A stretch of DNA of 64,000 bases. It comes from JANPBY01 sp963805505 (GTDB lineage: Bacteria > Actinomycetota > Actinomycetes > DATJPE01). Shown here in pieces: positions 50,270 through 59,331 of this stretch. The stretch is from NCBI GenBank assembly GCA_963805505.1, contig CAWDUP010000007.1:992001-1056000 (forward strand), read 5' to 3'. Every line of letters begins with the position of its first letter. Within the stretch, counting starts at the first letter, position 1. Position numbers and translations under genes: made by a program. The notes under the pieces were generated by a model. The model searched no databases, was not told the origin of the DNA, and saw nothing but the letters and a program-made list of their open reading frames with translations.

Positions 50270-50296
50270 CCCTGACACCCCCTGAGGGTGTCAGGG
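50270..50296 (-). terminator. Terminator hairpin after DUF4233 gene
   Basis: CCCTGACACCC-CCTGA-GGGTGTCAGGG, a perfect 11-bp stem that includes the DUF4233 stop (50291-50293). No U-tract. It separates folC-DUF4233 from the ABC-2 operon that starts 58 bp further on. Confidence 0.65.
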
Positions 50297-50632
50297 CTGG
50301 GGGGTGCGGGCTGCCTTGATCGCGTCGACGCGGCGGCCATAGTGGACGGCCGCCCACCACAGCGCGGTGAAGGTGACGCCGAGCACGATCATGGTCGCGA
50401 CGATCAGCCCGGTCAGCAGGATCAGCACCTGCAGCACCCACCCCACCGCGATCCCCCACGGCCGGCCGAGCAAGCCGGCGCAGAGCAGGCAGGCGATCGC
50501 GAGCCCCCCGAAGCCCCAACCGACTGCGGTCGGGTTGGCGTCGGTCAGGCCGAGGGCCACCGGGATGGCGAGAGCGACCACGATCGACTCGAAGAACAGC
50601 ACGCTCGCGCAGAACATCCGAGTGGTGCTCAC
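50291..50632 (-). CDS. DUF4233 membrane protein
   Basis: 113 residues from GTG at 50632, with GGGGGAGG about 8 bp upstream; GTG at 50650 is an alternative. Four hydrophobic segments: MFCASVLFFESIVVALAIPV, WGFGGLAIACLLCAGLLGRP, WVLQVLILLTGLIVATMIVL and FTALWWAAVHYG. The family is a small actinobacterial membrane protein almost always located after folC, as here (37 bp). The function is unknown. A strong hairpin covers its stop codon. Confidence 0.85.
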   Translation of the reverse strand: MSTTRMFCASVLFFESIVVALAIPVALGLTDANPTAVGWGFGGLAIACLLCAGLLGRPWGIAVGWVLQVLILLTGLIVATMIVLGVTFTALWWAAVHYGRRVDAIKAARTPQP

Positions 50633-50668
50633 CCGCCGATCCTCCCCCACCCGGACGCCCCGGAAGAC

Positions 50669-52057
50669 TTAGGGCACGGGATCAGCACCACTGACCATGG
50701 CCCGGACCTCGCCGACCGTGACCACGGACCCGGTGACGAGTACGGCCCCGCCACCGACCGCCGGGTCCGTCTCGGCCAGCTCTAGCGCCCGGTCGTAGGC
50801 ATCGAGCAGCCCCGGCACCACCTCGACCCGGTCGTCGCCAAAGATCTCGACCGCGAGGGATCCGAGCTCGTCGGCCGGAATGGCCCGGGGCGAGCTGGAC
50901 TGCGTGACGACCAGCTCGTTGAGCAGCGGCTCGAGGGTGGCCAGGAGCCCCGCGGCGTCCTTGCCCTGCAGCACGCCCACCAGTCCGATCACGCGCGAGA
51001 ACGTAAACGAGTCCTCGATCGCGGCCGCCAGCGCCCTGGCTCCATCGAGGTTGTGTGCAGCATCGAGCAGGACCGCTGGTGAGCGCCGGATCACCTCGAG
51101 GCGGCCGGGCGAGGTCGCCGCCGCGAAGCCCGTACGCACCGCATCGACGTCGAGCAGACCCTGGCCCCCGCCCAGGAAGCCCTCGACGGCCGCCAGCGCT
51201 ACCGAGGCGTTGTGCGCCTGGTGGACCCCGTGCAGGGGCAAGAAGATCTCGTCGTAGATGCCGCCGAGGCCCCGGATCGCGAGCAGCTGCCCACCGACTG
51301 CCAGCTCACGCGACGCGACGCCGAACTCGAGTCCCTCGCGCGCGACGGTGGCTCCCACCTCGGCCACTCGAGCCAACAGGACCTTGGCCGGCTCCAGCTC
51401 CTGCTGGGCCATGACGACCAGTGAGTCCGCCTTGATGATCCCGGCCTTCTCGGCGGCGATCTGCTCGACTGTGTCGCCCAGGTAGTCCTGATGATCAAGT
51501 CCCACCGGCGTGATCACCGCGACGTCCGGTTCGACGAGGTTCGTGGAGTCCCAGGTGCCGCCCAGACCGACCTCGACGACGGCCACATCGACCGGAGCAT
51601 CGGCGAACAACGAGAACGCCAGGGCGGTGAGAACCTCGAAATAGGACAACGGGTTTTCGTGCCGAGCGTCGACGAGGTCGAGGTAGGGCGTGAGGTCGAC
51701 GAAACCTTCCACGAACCGCTCGGCGTCCACCGGTGCCCCAGCCATCGAGACCCGCTCCACAACCGAGGTCAGATGCGGCGAGGTGTATCGCCCGACCGAC
51801 AACCCGAACGAGGTCAGCAGCGACTCGATCATCCTGGCCACCGAGGTCTTCCCGTTCGTCCCCGCGACGTGAATCACCGGATAGGCACGCTGCGGGGCGC
51901 CGAGCAGGTCCAGCAGATCCGCGATCCGGTCGAGGGACGGATCGATGCGTGATTCCGGCCACCTGGTGTTGAGCGCGGCCTCGACGAGGGCCAGCCGCGC
52001 CTCGGTGGAGGCCTGGTCAGCGCCGTCCGGTGGGGGTATCAGCTCGTCGTCGGGCAC
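50669..52057 (-). CDS. folC: Bifunctional folylpolyglutamate/dihydrofolate synthase
   Basis: 462 residues from GTG at 52057. Mur-ligase-like P-loop VIHVAGTNGKTSVARMIESL near residue 62, GRYTSPHLTSVVERVSMAG, VVEVGLGGTWDSTNLVEPDV and ITPVGLDHQDYLGDTVEQIA, then VLLDAAHNLDGARALAAAIE in the C domain. FolC adds glutamate to (dihydro)folates in the cytoplasm. It is divergent from valS with 77 bp between start codons, a conserved actinobacterial folC-valS neighbourhood, although in many genomes they are co-oriented. Confidence 0.95.
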   Translation of the reverse strand: MPDDELIPPPDGADQASTEARLALVEAALNTRWPESRIDPSLDRIADLLDLLGAPQRAYPVIHVAGTNGKTSVARMIESLLTSFGLSVGRYTSPHLTSVVERVSMAGAPVDAERFVEGFVDLTPYLDLVDARHENPLSYFEVLTALAFSLFADAPVDVAVVEVGLGGTWDSTNLVEPDVAVITPVGLDHQDYLGDTVEQIAAEKAGIIKADSLVVMAQQELEPAKVLLARVAEVGATVAREGLEFGVASRELAVGGQLLAIRGLGGIYDEIFLPLHGVHQAHNASVALAAVEGFLGGGQGLLDVDAVRTGFAAATSPGRLEVIRRSPAVLLDAAHNLDGARALAAAIEDSFTFSRVIGLVGVLQGKDAAGLLATLEPLLNELVVTQSSSPRAIPADELGSLAVEIFGDDRVEVVPGLLDAYDRALELAETDPAVGGGAVLVTGSVVTVGEVRAMVSGADPVP

Positions 52058-52134
52058 CGTCTGAGGTTAGAGCAACCGCAGGACGGCGAATCCCGCTCGT
52101 CTCGGGCCTGGCAGGCTCCGTACGATCACCTGTC

Positions 52135-54693
52135 ATGAGCCAAGCACCGGCGACCAGCCGCGTCCCCGACAAGCCGACCGCTGACGGCCTCGAGGACCGG
52201 TGGGCGAAGGTATGGCAGGACGAGGGCACCTATCTCTTCGACCGGACCAAGACGCGTGACGAAGTCTTCTCCATCGACACCCCCCCACCGACCGTCAGCG
52301 GCACGCTGCACGTCGGCCATGTGTTCTCCTACACCCACACCGACCTGATCGCCCGCTTTCAGCGGATGCGCGGGCGTGAGGTCTTCTACCCGATGGGCTG
52401 GGACGACAACGGCCTGCCGACCGAGCGACGCGTGCAGCTGACGTACGGCGTCCGCTGTGATCCTGCGCTGCCCTTCGACCCCGACTTCGCGCCACCCGCC
52501 AAGCCGGACCCGAAGAAGCAGGTGCCCATCTCGCGGCGCAACTTCGTCGAGCTGTGCGAACGATGGGCCGACGAGACCGAGGAGCTGTACGAGTCTCTGT
52601 GGCGGCGACTCGGGCTGTCCGTGGACTGGACCCAGAAATACACGTCGATCAGCTCGGCCTCGATCGCTGCCTCCCAGCGGGCGTTCCTGCGCAACCTTGC
52701 CCGCGGCGAGGCGTACCAGGCTGAGGCTCCAGGTCTGTGGGACGTCACCTACCAGACTGCGGTCGCCCAGGCCGAGCTCGAGGCGAGGGAGTACCCGGGC
52801 CACTTCCACCGAATCGCTTTTCACGCCCCGACCGGCCCTGTGCACATCGAGACGACCCGCCCCGAGCTCATCCCGGCATGCGTCGCCCTGGTGGCCCATC
52901 CCGACGACGAGCGCTATCAGCCGATGTTCGGGACCACGGTGCGCTCACCCCTGTTCGACGTCGAGGTGCCCGTCTTGGCCCACCCCGCGGCCGAGCCGGA
53001 CAAGGGCGCTGGTGTGGCCATGGTCTGCACGTTCGGCGACCTGACCGACGTGCTCTGGTGGCGTGAGCTGCAGCTCCCGGTGCGTTCGGTCGTGGGTCGT
53101 GACGGCCGGCTGGCTCGAGAGACGCCTGAGTGGTTGACGACGCCGGCGGGGCAGCAGACGTACGCCGAGATGGCTGGCAAGACCACCTTCTCCGCTCGTA
53201 CGGCGATCGTCGACGCCCTGCGGGCCAGCGGAGACCTCGAGGGCGAGCCCACCCCGACCCTGCGGATGGCCAACTTCTATGAGAACGGCGACAAACCGCT
53301 TGAGATCGTCACCAGCCGGCAGTGGTACATCCGCAACGGTGGTCGTGACGAGGACCTGCGAGAGACCTTTCTCGCCCTTGGTCGGGAGCTGCAGTGGGTC
53401 CCGACCCACATGCGGCAGCGCTACGACAGCTGGGTCGGCGGCCTCAACGGTGACTGGCTGATCAGTCGGCAACGCTTCTCCGGAGTTCCGTTCCCTGTGT
53501 GGTACCCGTTGACCGAGGACGGCGAGGTCGACTACGCACGACCGCTGCTGCCGAGCGAGGACGATCTGCCGGTCGACCCTGCGTCGCAAGCCCCAGCTGG
53601 TTTCAGCGAGGAGCAGCGCGACCGCCCCGGAGGTTTCACCCGTGATCCCGACATCATGGATACCTGGGCCACCTCGTCACTGTCCCCGCTGATCGTCTGC
53701 GGCTGGGAGCGCGACCCCGACCTGATGTCCCGGACGTTCCCCATGGACATGCGGCCGCAGGCCCACGAGATCATCCGCACCTGGCTGTTCTCGACGATCG
53801 TCCGAACCCACTACGAGATCGGGTCGCTTCCCTGGAAGACAGCCGCGATCTCGGGGATCGTCGCCGATCCCAAGCGCGAGAAGATGTCGAAGTCCAAGGG
53901 GAACGTGGTCGACCCCCTGGACGTCTTGGAGCGCTACGGTCCCGATGCAGTCCGCTGGCGAGCGGCTGGTGCCCGGCCGGGCACCGACAGCCCGTTCGAC
54001 GAGGCGCAGATGAAGATCGGCCGTCGCCTGGTCATCAAGATCCTCAACGCCTCCAAGTTCGCCCTGCAGCTCGGCGCCATCGAGGACGACACCGCGATCA
54101 GCGAGCCGCTCGATCGAGGGTTGATCGCTGCACTCGATCAGGTCGTGGCCGAGGCCACGGAGTCGATGGACGCGTACGAATACACGCGCGCCCTCGAGGC
54201 CACCGAGACGTTCTTCTGGACGTTCTGCGACGACTACGTCGAGCTGGTCAAAGACCGTGCCTACGGAAGTCGCGGCGATGCGGGCGCCGCATCAGCGAAG
54301 GCCACCCTGGCGCTCGCCCTGTCGGTTCAGCTGCGGCTGTTCGCGCCCTTCCTCCCTTTCGTCACCGAAGAGGTGTGGTCGTGGTGGCAGGAGGGTTCGG
54401 TCCATCGGGCGTCATGGCCAGAGACGGGTCACCTTGGCGCCGCCGGAGATCCAGCGGTGTTGACCGCGGCATCGGTCGCCCTGTCGGCCCTGCGCAAGGC
54501 CAAGTCCGAACGCCAGCTCTCGATGAAGGCCGAGCTGGCCGTCGTGCGCGTGCACGGACCGACGGAAGAGGTCGAGCGCGCCGCCGCTGCTTCCGACGAC
54601 CTGCGGGCAGCCGGACGGATCGTTGGAGCCTTGGACTTCGTCGCCGATGAGAGCCCAGCGCTAGTCGTTGATGTTGAGGTCGCAGCCGGGTGA
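52135..54693 (+). CDS. valS: Valyl-tRNA synthetase
   Basis: 852 residues from ATG at 52135; the longer frame upstream overlaps folC. HIGH-type motif PPPTVSGTLHVGHVFSYTHT near residue 48-67, the Val/Ile editing domain with HIETTRPELIPACVALVAHP, ISRQRFSGVPFPVWYP, and KMSKS as EKMSKSKGNVVDPLDVLERY near 581-600. It charges tRNA-Val. Unlike leuS there is no leader element: the 77-bp divergent gap has no hairpin or mini-ORF. Its stop overlaps the GNAT gene start (GTGA), so the two are coupled. Confidence 0.96.
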   Translation: MSQAPATSRVPDKPTADGLEDRWAKVWQDEGTYLFDRTKTRDEVFSIDTPPPTVSGTLHVGHVFSYTHTDLIARFQRMRGREVFYPMGWDDNGLPTERRVQLTYGVRCDPALPFDPDFAPPAKPDPKKQVPISRRNFVELCERWADETEELYESLWRRLGLSVDWTQKYTSISSASIAASQRAFLRNLARGEAYQAEAPGLWDVTYQTAVAQAELEAREYPGHFHRIAFHAPTGPVHIETTRPELIPACVALVAHPDDERYQPMFGTTVRSPLFDVEVPVLAHPAAEPDKGAGVAMVCTFGDLTDVLWWRELQLPVRSVVGRDGRLARETPEWLTTPAGQQTYAEMAGKTTFSARTAIVDALRASGDLEGEPTPTLRMANFYENGDKPLEIVTSRQWYIRNGGRDEDLRETFLALGRELQWVPTHMRQRYDSWVGGLNGDWLISRQRFSGVPFPVWYPLTEDGEVDYARPLLPSEDDLPVDPASQAPAGFSEEQRDRPGGFTRDPDIMDTWATSSLSPLIVCGWERDPDLMSRTFPMDMRPQAHEIIRTWLFSTIVRTHYEIGSLPWKTAAISGIVADPKREKMSKSKGNVVDPLDVLERYGPDAVRWRAAGARPGTDSPFDEAQMKIGRRLVIKILNASKFALQLGAIEDDTAISEPLDRGLIAALDQVVAEATESMDAYEYTRALEATETFFWTFCDDYVELVKDRAYGSRGDAGAASAKATLALALSVQLRLFAPFLPFVTEEVWSWWQEGSVHRASWPETGHLGAAGDPAVLTAASVALSALRKAKSERQLSMKAELAVVRVHGPTEEVERAAAASDDLRAAGRIVGALDFVADESPALVVDVEVAAG

Positions 54694-55550
54694 GTCCCGA
54701 GGTGGTGGTCTTCGAGGACGCGAGCGCCTTCCACTTCAAGGTCTCGTCCTTCGTCGCGGCCGACCCGGCGGGCACGACCGTGCTGGCGACGGTGCTCAAC
54801 GACGTGGTCGGCGGAGCCCGCAGCTATCCCGGCGCCCGGTGGTATGCCGTGTGCGACGACCACGGTGCAGGGAAAGTCATCGGGGCAGCCATGCACACAC
54901 CGCCGCATCCCCTGTGGTTCTCCCCCATGCCCGACAGCGCGGCCACTGCCGTCGCCGAGGTGGCGCTGGATCTCGCTGACCGGCCGACCCACCTGGCCGG
55001 CGAACGTCGAGCGGCTGAGTGCGCTGCGGCTCACTGGACCGCGATCCGACCAAGCACCACGACCCGCGAGGCCCGGGGCATGCGGCTCTACGTGCTCGAC
55101 GAGCTGGTTGCGCCGAAGCCGATTGCCGGGATGGCACGCGTGGCCACCACCTCCGACAGCGAGCGCATAGTCCAGTGGTGGCAAGCGTTCGCGGTCGAGG
55201 CGGACAGCCTCGGTGGTGGACATGCCCGGGACGCCGTGGCTGCCAGGATCGCCGGACACGGAGCCGTACTGCTCTGGGAGCTGGACGGCAAGCCCTGGGC
55301 CATGGCCGGGCACACCGCGCCGGTCGAAGGTCTGGCTCGTCTAGGACCGGTGTACACGCCGCCCGCCCATCGCCGACAGGGGTACGGCTCCGCCATCACC
55401 TATGCCTGCGCGCGGCACGCGCTCGAGTCGAGCTCGACCGGTGTCGTGCTGTTCACCGACCTCGCCAACCCGACGTCGAACTCGATCTATCAGCAGCTCG
55501 GGTTCCGGCCGGACCGCGACTACGTCGAGATCGCCCTGACCGAGCGCTGA
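54690..55550 (+). CDS. GNAT-family acetyltransferase
   Basis: 286 residues from GTG at 54690, coupled to valS by a 4-bp overlap. The N-terminal half is a degenerate GNAT-like region (FVAADPAGTTVLATVLNDVV). The C-terminal half has the acetyl-CoA motif LGPVYTPPAHRRQGYGSAIT (R-x-x-G-x-G/A) followed by LFTDLANPTSNSIYQQLGFR. Tandem GNAT folds of this kind are common in actinobacteria and their substrates are mostly unknown. Coupling to valS is notable but may only reflect gene packing. Confidence 0.83.
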   Translation: MSPEVVVFEDASAFHFKVSSFVAADPAGTTVLATVLNDVVGGARSYPGARWYAVCDDHGAGKVIGAAMHTPPHPLWFSPMPDSAATAVAEVALDLADRPTHLAGERRAAECAAAHWTAIRPSTTTREARGMRLYVLDELVAPKPIAGMARVATTSDSERIVQWWQAFAVEADSLGGGHARDAVAARIAGHGAVLLWELDGKPWAMAGHTAPVEGLARLGPVYTPPAHRRQGYGSAITYACARHALESSSTGVVLFTDLANPTSNSIYQQLGFRPDRDYVEIALTER

Positions 55551-55661
55551 AAGCATCATCTCCAGCCCCAGGTGGTCGCTCCAGGCTCAAGAAGTAGCCG
55601 GAACGCACCGATCGGACGGGGGAAGGCGTGCGTAGCGCGCCAGACCGGGGAGGGGCCCATC

Positions 55662-56357
55662 ATGAGCCAGTTCGGCGGCTCGTCGCCGTTCAACTCCAAG
55701 CCGTCCAACGACGACTTCGGCTTCTTCGCGAATCCGACCCCCGCAAAGACCACGTCGCAGTTCGGCGCGCCGGTGAGTGCCCCGCCGCAGTTTGGCAGCC
55801 CGGCTGGCTTCGGTGCACCGTCTCCGACCCCGTACGCGCCCTCGGCCGGCGCACCGACCACGAGGAACCCGGTGGTTCTTGCCGCCGCTGCCCTGCTGGT
55901 CGTGGTGGCGCTCGTCGTCGGCGGCTGGTTCGGCTGGCAGGCCTATCAACGGAACAAGGCGATCACGGTGCCCGCGACCTTGGCCGGCCTCGCTCGGTCG
56001 AGCGACCCTGAGATCGTGCAGGGCGTGCAGCAGGCCGTGAGCCAGCTTCAAGGACTCGACGGCTCGCTGCGCATCGACGGCGCGGGCTACGGAGAGGGAA
56101 AGCGGCTGGCTCTGCTCGTCATCGGCCGCGGGGCGGTCAACGACTCCGCCAGCTTCTCCGACATCCAAGGAAACCTGTCCGGCGGCGGAGTGCTGACGCC
56201 GGTACAGATCGGCAAGAACACCTGTGGCAGCGCGGCCCAGCTCGGGGTGGCGTTCTGCGTGCGTACGTCGCGGACGATGTTCGCCGAGGTCGTGTTCCTT
56301 ACCGGCACCGCACCGGAGGCCTCGGCCGCGCTCGACGAAGCCTGGGCCGAGCAGTAG
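55662..56357 (+). CDS. Hypothetical membrane protein with Pro/Gly/Phe-rich N-terminus
   Basis: 231 residues from ATG at 55662, with GGGGAGG upstream. The first ~65 residues are cytoplasmic, rich in F-G and P (SQFGAPVSAPPQFGSPAGFG). One transmembrane span follows (VVLAAAALLVVVALVVGGWF), then a ~135-residue outer domain with SDPEIVQGVQQAVSQLQGLD and CGSAAQLGVAFCVRTSRTMF, which has two Cys that could pair. I do not recognise the outer domain. It stands alone before the convergent clpX terminator. Confidence 0.7.
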   Translation: MSQFGGSSPFNSKPSNDDFGFFANPTPAKTTSQFGAPVSAPPQFGSPAGFGAPSPTPYAPSAGAPTTRNPVVLAAAALLVVVALVVGGWFGWQAYQRNKAITVPATLAGLARSSDPEIVQGVQQAVSQLQGLDGSLRIDGAGYGEGKRLALLVIGRGAVNDSASFSDIQGNLSGGGVLTPVQIGKNTCGSAAQLGVAFCVRTSRTMFAEVVFLTGTAPEASAALDEAWAEQ

Positions 56358-56364
56358 TCCAGCC

Positions 56365-56384
56365 CGCGACGGGGCACCGTCGCG
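56365..56384. terminator. Bidirectional terminator between membrane protein gene and clpX
   Basis: CGCGACGG-GGCA-CCGTCGCG is a perfect 8-bp stem with a 4-nt loop located exactly between two convergent stop codons (56357 and 56397). It can fold in either transcript. Confidence 0.7.
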
Positions 56385-56396
56385 CCAGCACCTGGG

Positions 56397-57680
56397 TCAG
56401 GCGGACTTCTCCCGGCGCTCGCGCTTGGGCGCTTGCTGCTCCCGGGGGACGAGCGTCGGATTGACGTGCTCGAGGACGACCTCACGAGTAACCACGACTC
56501 GGGCCACGTCCTTGCGCGAAGGCACTTCATACATCACGGACAGAAGCACCTCCTCCATGATCGCCCGCAGCCCTCTCGCGCCGGTGGAGCGCAGGATCGC
56601 CTGATCGGCGACGGCCTCCAGCGCGTCGTCGGTGAACTCGAGCTCCACGCCATCGAGCTCGAACAGCCGGCTGTACTGCTTCACGAGCGCATTCTTCGGC
56701 TCGGTGAGGATGCGCACCAGCGCCTCACGATCGAGCGACCGGACGCTGGTGATCACAGGCAGTCGCCCGATGAACTCCGGGATCATCCCGAACTTCAGCA
56801 GATCCTCGGGCATCACATCGGCAAAGGCGTCGGCTGCGGCGACCTCCGCCTTGGAGTGGATCGTCGCCGAGAAGCCGATCCCCTTGGTGCCGGCCCGCTG
56901 CTCGATCAACTTCTCCAGCCCCGCGAAAGCCCCACCCACGATGAACAGCACGTTGGTGGTGTCGATCTGGATGAACTCCTGATGGGGGTGCTTGCGCCCT
57001 CCTTGCGGAGGCACGGACGCCGTGGTGCCTTCGAGGATCTTCAGCAGCGCCTGCTGAACGCCCTCGCCGGACACATCACGCGTGATCGACGGGTTCTCGC
57101 TCTTACGGGCGATCTTGTCGACCTCATCGATGTAGATGATGCCGGTCTCGGCCTTCTTGACGTCGTAGTCGGCTGCCTGGATCAGCTTGAGCAAGATGTT
57201 TTCGACGTCTTCGCCGACATAGCCCGCCTCGGTCAAAGCGGTGGCATCAGCGATGGCGAACGGCACGTTGAGCATCCGGGCCAGAGTCTGCGCGAGGTGA
57301 GTCTTGCCACACCCGGTCGGCCCGATCAGCAAGATGTTGGACTTCGCCAGCTCAACGCCCTCGGCACGGTTGGACTCGGCGGCACCGGCCTGGACGCGCT
57401 TGTAGTGGTTGTAGACGGCCACGGCCAATGACTTCTTGGCCGCGTCCTGCCCGATCACGTAGGAGTCGAGGAACTCGCAGATCTCCCGCGGCTTGGGCAG
57501 CTCGTCCCACTGCAGGTCGGAGGACTCCGACAGCTCCTCTTCGATGATCTCGTTGCACAGGTCGATGCACTCGTCGCAGATGTAGACGCCTGGTCCCGCA
57601 ATGAGCTTCTTGACCTGCTTCTGGCTCTTCCCGCAGAAGGAGCACTTCAGCAGGTCTCCGCCATCGCCGATGCGTGCCAC
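56397..57680 (-). CDS. clpX: ClpX unfoldase (ATP-binding subunit of ClpXP)
   Basis: 427 residues. The N-terminal zinc domain MARIGDGGDLLKCSFCGKSQ has Cys13/16, and YICDECIDLCNEII gives Cys35/38. AAA+ Walker A NILLIGPTGCGKTHLAQTLA near 114, Walker B ETGIIYIDEVDKIAR, the RKH-type pore loop in the second half and the IGF loop for ClpP near GTKGIGFSA are present. It unfolds tagged proteins for ClpP. It is the third gene of the clpP1-clpP2-clpX run, 136 bp after clpP2, and probably has its own promoter too. Confidence 0.97.
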   Translation of the reverse strand: MARIGDGGDLLKCSFCGKSQKQVKKLIAGPGVYICDECIDLCNEIIEEELSESSDLQWDELPKPREICEFLDSYVIGQDAAKKSLAVAVYNHYKRVQAGAAESNRAEGVELAKSNILLIGPTGCGKTHLAQTLARMLNVPFAIADATALTEAGYVGEDVENILLKLIQAADYDVKKAETGIIYIDEVDKIARKSENPSITRDVSGEGVQQALLKILEGTTASVPPQGGRKHPHQEFIQIDTTNVLFIVGGAFAGLEKLIEQRAGTKGIGFSATIHSKAEVAAADAFADVMPEDLLKFGMIPEFIGRLPVITSVRSLDREALVRILTEPKNALVKQYSRLFELDGVELEFTDDALEAVADQAILRSTGARGLRAIMEEVLLSVMYEVPSRKDVARVVVTREVVLEHVNPTLVPREQQAPKRERREKSA

Positions 57681-57816
57681 CGGATGAGTCTCCTTCGAGC
57701 GGGGAACAGACGATCTCGACGGTACCCCGCCACACCCTCCGGTGGCTCCCTCATTGTCCGGGCGCGTCGGCGTTTGCGCTGAGGGCGAACCCGGCAGGCG
57801 TACGGCTGCGCAGACC

Positions 57817-58464
57817 TCAGCGGGCCGCGACCGAGCTCCCGCCGTTGCGCCGCGTGCTCAGCACCTCGTCGAGAATCCCGTAGTCCTTGGCCATCTCGGC
57901 GGTGAGGATCTTGTCGCGCTCGATGTCGCGATGGATCTCCTCAGCCGTTCGCGAGGTGTGACGAGCGAGGATGGACTCCATCTCGTCACGCATGCGGAGG
58001 ATCTCGTTGGCCTGGATCTCGATGTCGGAGGCCTGTCCCCCACCCTCGGTGTAGGGCTGGTGGATGAGGATGCGGCTGTGTGGGAGCGCGTACCTCTTGC
58101 CGGGGGTGCCGGCGGCGAGGAGTACGGCTGCCGCAGACGCGGCCTGCCCCAGGCACACCGTCTGCACGTCCGGCCCGACGAACTGCATGGTGTCGTAGAT
58201 CGCCGTCATCGCGGTGTAGGAGCCACCAGGTGAGTTGATGTAGATCTGGATGTCGCGATCGGGGTCCATCGACTCCAGGCACAGCAACTGCGCCATCACG
58301 TCGTCGGCCGAGGCGTCGTCGATCTGCACGCCGAGGAAGATGATGCGCTCCTCGAAGAGCTTGCCGTAGGGGTTGTACTCACGAAATCCCTGGGCGGTCC
58401 GCTCGATGAAGCTGGGCAGGATGTAGCGCGCCTGGGGTGAGTAGTTGGTCTGAAGGGTGCTCAC
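57817..58464 (-). CDS. clpP2: ClpP2 protease subunit
   Basis: 215 residues from GTG at 58464. I prefer this start to ATG at 58515 because GGAGG lies six bases upstream, and because the protein then lines up end-to-end with M. tuberculosis ClpP2 as I remember it (QARYILPSFIE near residue 11). Catalytic triad: Ser in LGQAASAAAVLLAAGTPG, His in RYALPHSRILIHQP, Asp in IERDKILTAEMAKDYG. ClpP1 and ClpP2 form a mixed tetradecamer in actinobacteria. The longer ATG form would overlap clpP1's stop as ATGA. Confidence 0.93.
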   Translation of the reverse strand: MSTLQTNYSPQARYILPSFIERTAQGFREYNPYGKLFEERIIFLGVQIDDASADDVMAQLLCLESMDPDRDIQIYINSPGGSYTAMTAIYDTMQFVGPDVQTVCLGQAASAAAVLLAAGTPGKRYALPHSRILIHQPYTEGGGQASDIEIQANEILRMRDEMESILARHTSRTAEEIHRDIERDKILTAEMAKDYGILDEVLSTRRNGGSSVAAR

Positions 58465-58514
58465 GTCGGTCCTCCGGTCGGTCACGGCGTTGATGTGCGG
58501 TGTCGGCGCGGACA

Positions 58515-59162
58515 TCAGGCGGTGCCACCGTCGCCGGTCACGTCGCCCGCGCTCGCCACCACGTGGTCGACCAAGCCGTAGGTCTTGGCGTCTTCGGCAG
58601 AGAACCAGGTCTCGATGTCAGAGTCTTCGCGGATCTTGTCGGCTGTCTGGCCGGTGTGATGCGCGATCAGGTCTTCCATCTGCCGCTTGATCAGCAAGGA
58701 CTGCTCAGCCTGCTTCTGGATGAAGGACGCGGTGCCGCCGATGCCCGATGACGGCTGATGCATCATGATCCGCGTGTGGGGCAAGGCATAACGCTTGCCG
58801 TGAGTGCCCGCGCACAGCAGGAACTGGCCCATCGAGGCGGCCATGCCCATGGCGACGGTTGCCACGTCGTTCTTGACGAACTGCATGGTGTCGTAGATGG
58901 CCATGCCCGCGGAGACCGAGCCGCCCGGGGAGTTGATGTAGAGGAAGATCTCCTTGTCTGGGTCCTCGGCGGCCAGCAGCAGCAGCTGCGCGCAGATCTG
59001 GTTGGCCATCTCGTCTTCGACAACCCCCTTGACGAAGATGATCCGGTCACGGAGGAGGCGTTCGTAAACCGAGTCGCCGAGCCCGAAACTGTTGCCACCC
59101 GAGGGGGCACGGTCATCGACGAGTTCAGGAGCGGCGGTGGCCGGTGTGCGCAGGTGCGTCAT
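58515..59162 (-). CDS. clpP1: ClpP1 protease subunit
   Basis: 215 residues from ATG at 59162 (GGGTGAG upstream); a GTG four codons earlier is less likely. Triad: Ser in VAMGMAASMGQFLLCAGTHG, His in RYALPHTRIMMHQPSSGIGG, Asp in IREDSDIETWFSAEDAKTYG. It is distinct from ClpP2 by the MGMAASMGQ serine loop. It leads the clpP1-clpP2 unit. Upstream, a dyad GCCAGG-ACACC-CCTGGC (59207-59223) and TTCGCT half-site near 59250 are candidate sites for a ClgR-like activator. Confidence 0.95.
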   Translation of the reverse strand: MTHLRTPATAAPELVDDRAPSGGNSFGLGDSVYERLLRDRIIFVKGVVEDEMANQICAQLLLLAAEDPDKEIFLYINSPGGSVSAGMAIYDTMQFVKNDVATVAMGMAASMGQFLLCAGTHGKRYALPHTRIMMHQPSSGIGGTASFIQKQAEQSLLIKRQMEDLIAHHTGQTADKIREDSDIETWFSAEDAKTYGLVDHVVASAGDVTGDGGTA

Positions 59163-59206
59163 GCGGTGTCTCACCCTTCAGATGGACGATCTGTTTGGAC
59201 CCTAAC

Positions 59207-59223
59207 GCCAGGACACCCCTGGC
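59207..59223. promoter_or_regulatory. Dyad upstream of clpP1
   Basis: GCCAGG-ACACC-CCTGGC, 6-bp perfect arms, 45 bp before the clpP1 start. It falls where a promoter or activator site for clpP1P2 would be expected. It does not match the ClgR consensus as I know it. Confidence 0.3.
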
Positions 59224-59331
59224 TCATCCGTCCGCGCAGCGGTGTTCGCTGAAGGGAGAACTGCGGGCCAGACCGCTTTGCGCACTTCCGGAGGCTGGTG
59301 GCTGCTTCACCCGGCCGTCCAGGCAGCTGGC

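Noticed and set aside
52058..52134. T-box or leader peptide in front of valS
   Set aside because: The 77-bp divergent gap has no T-box core, Val codon run or terminator.
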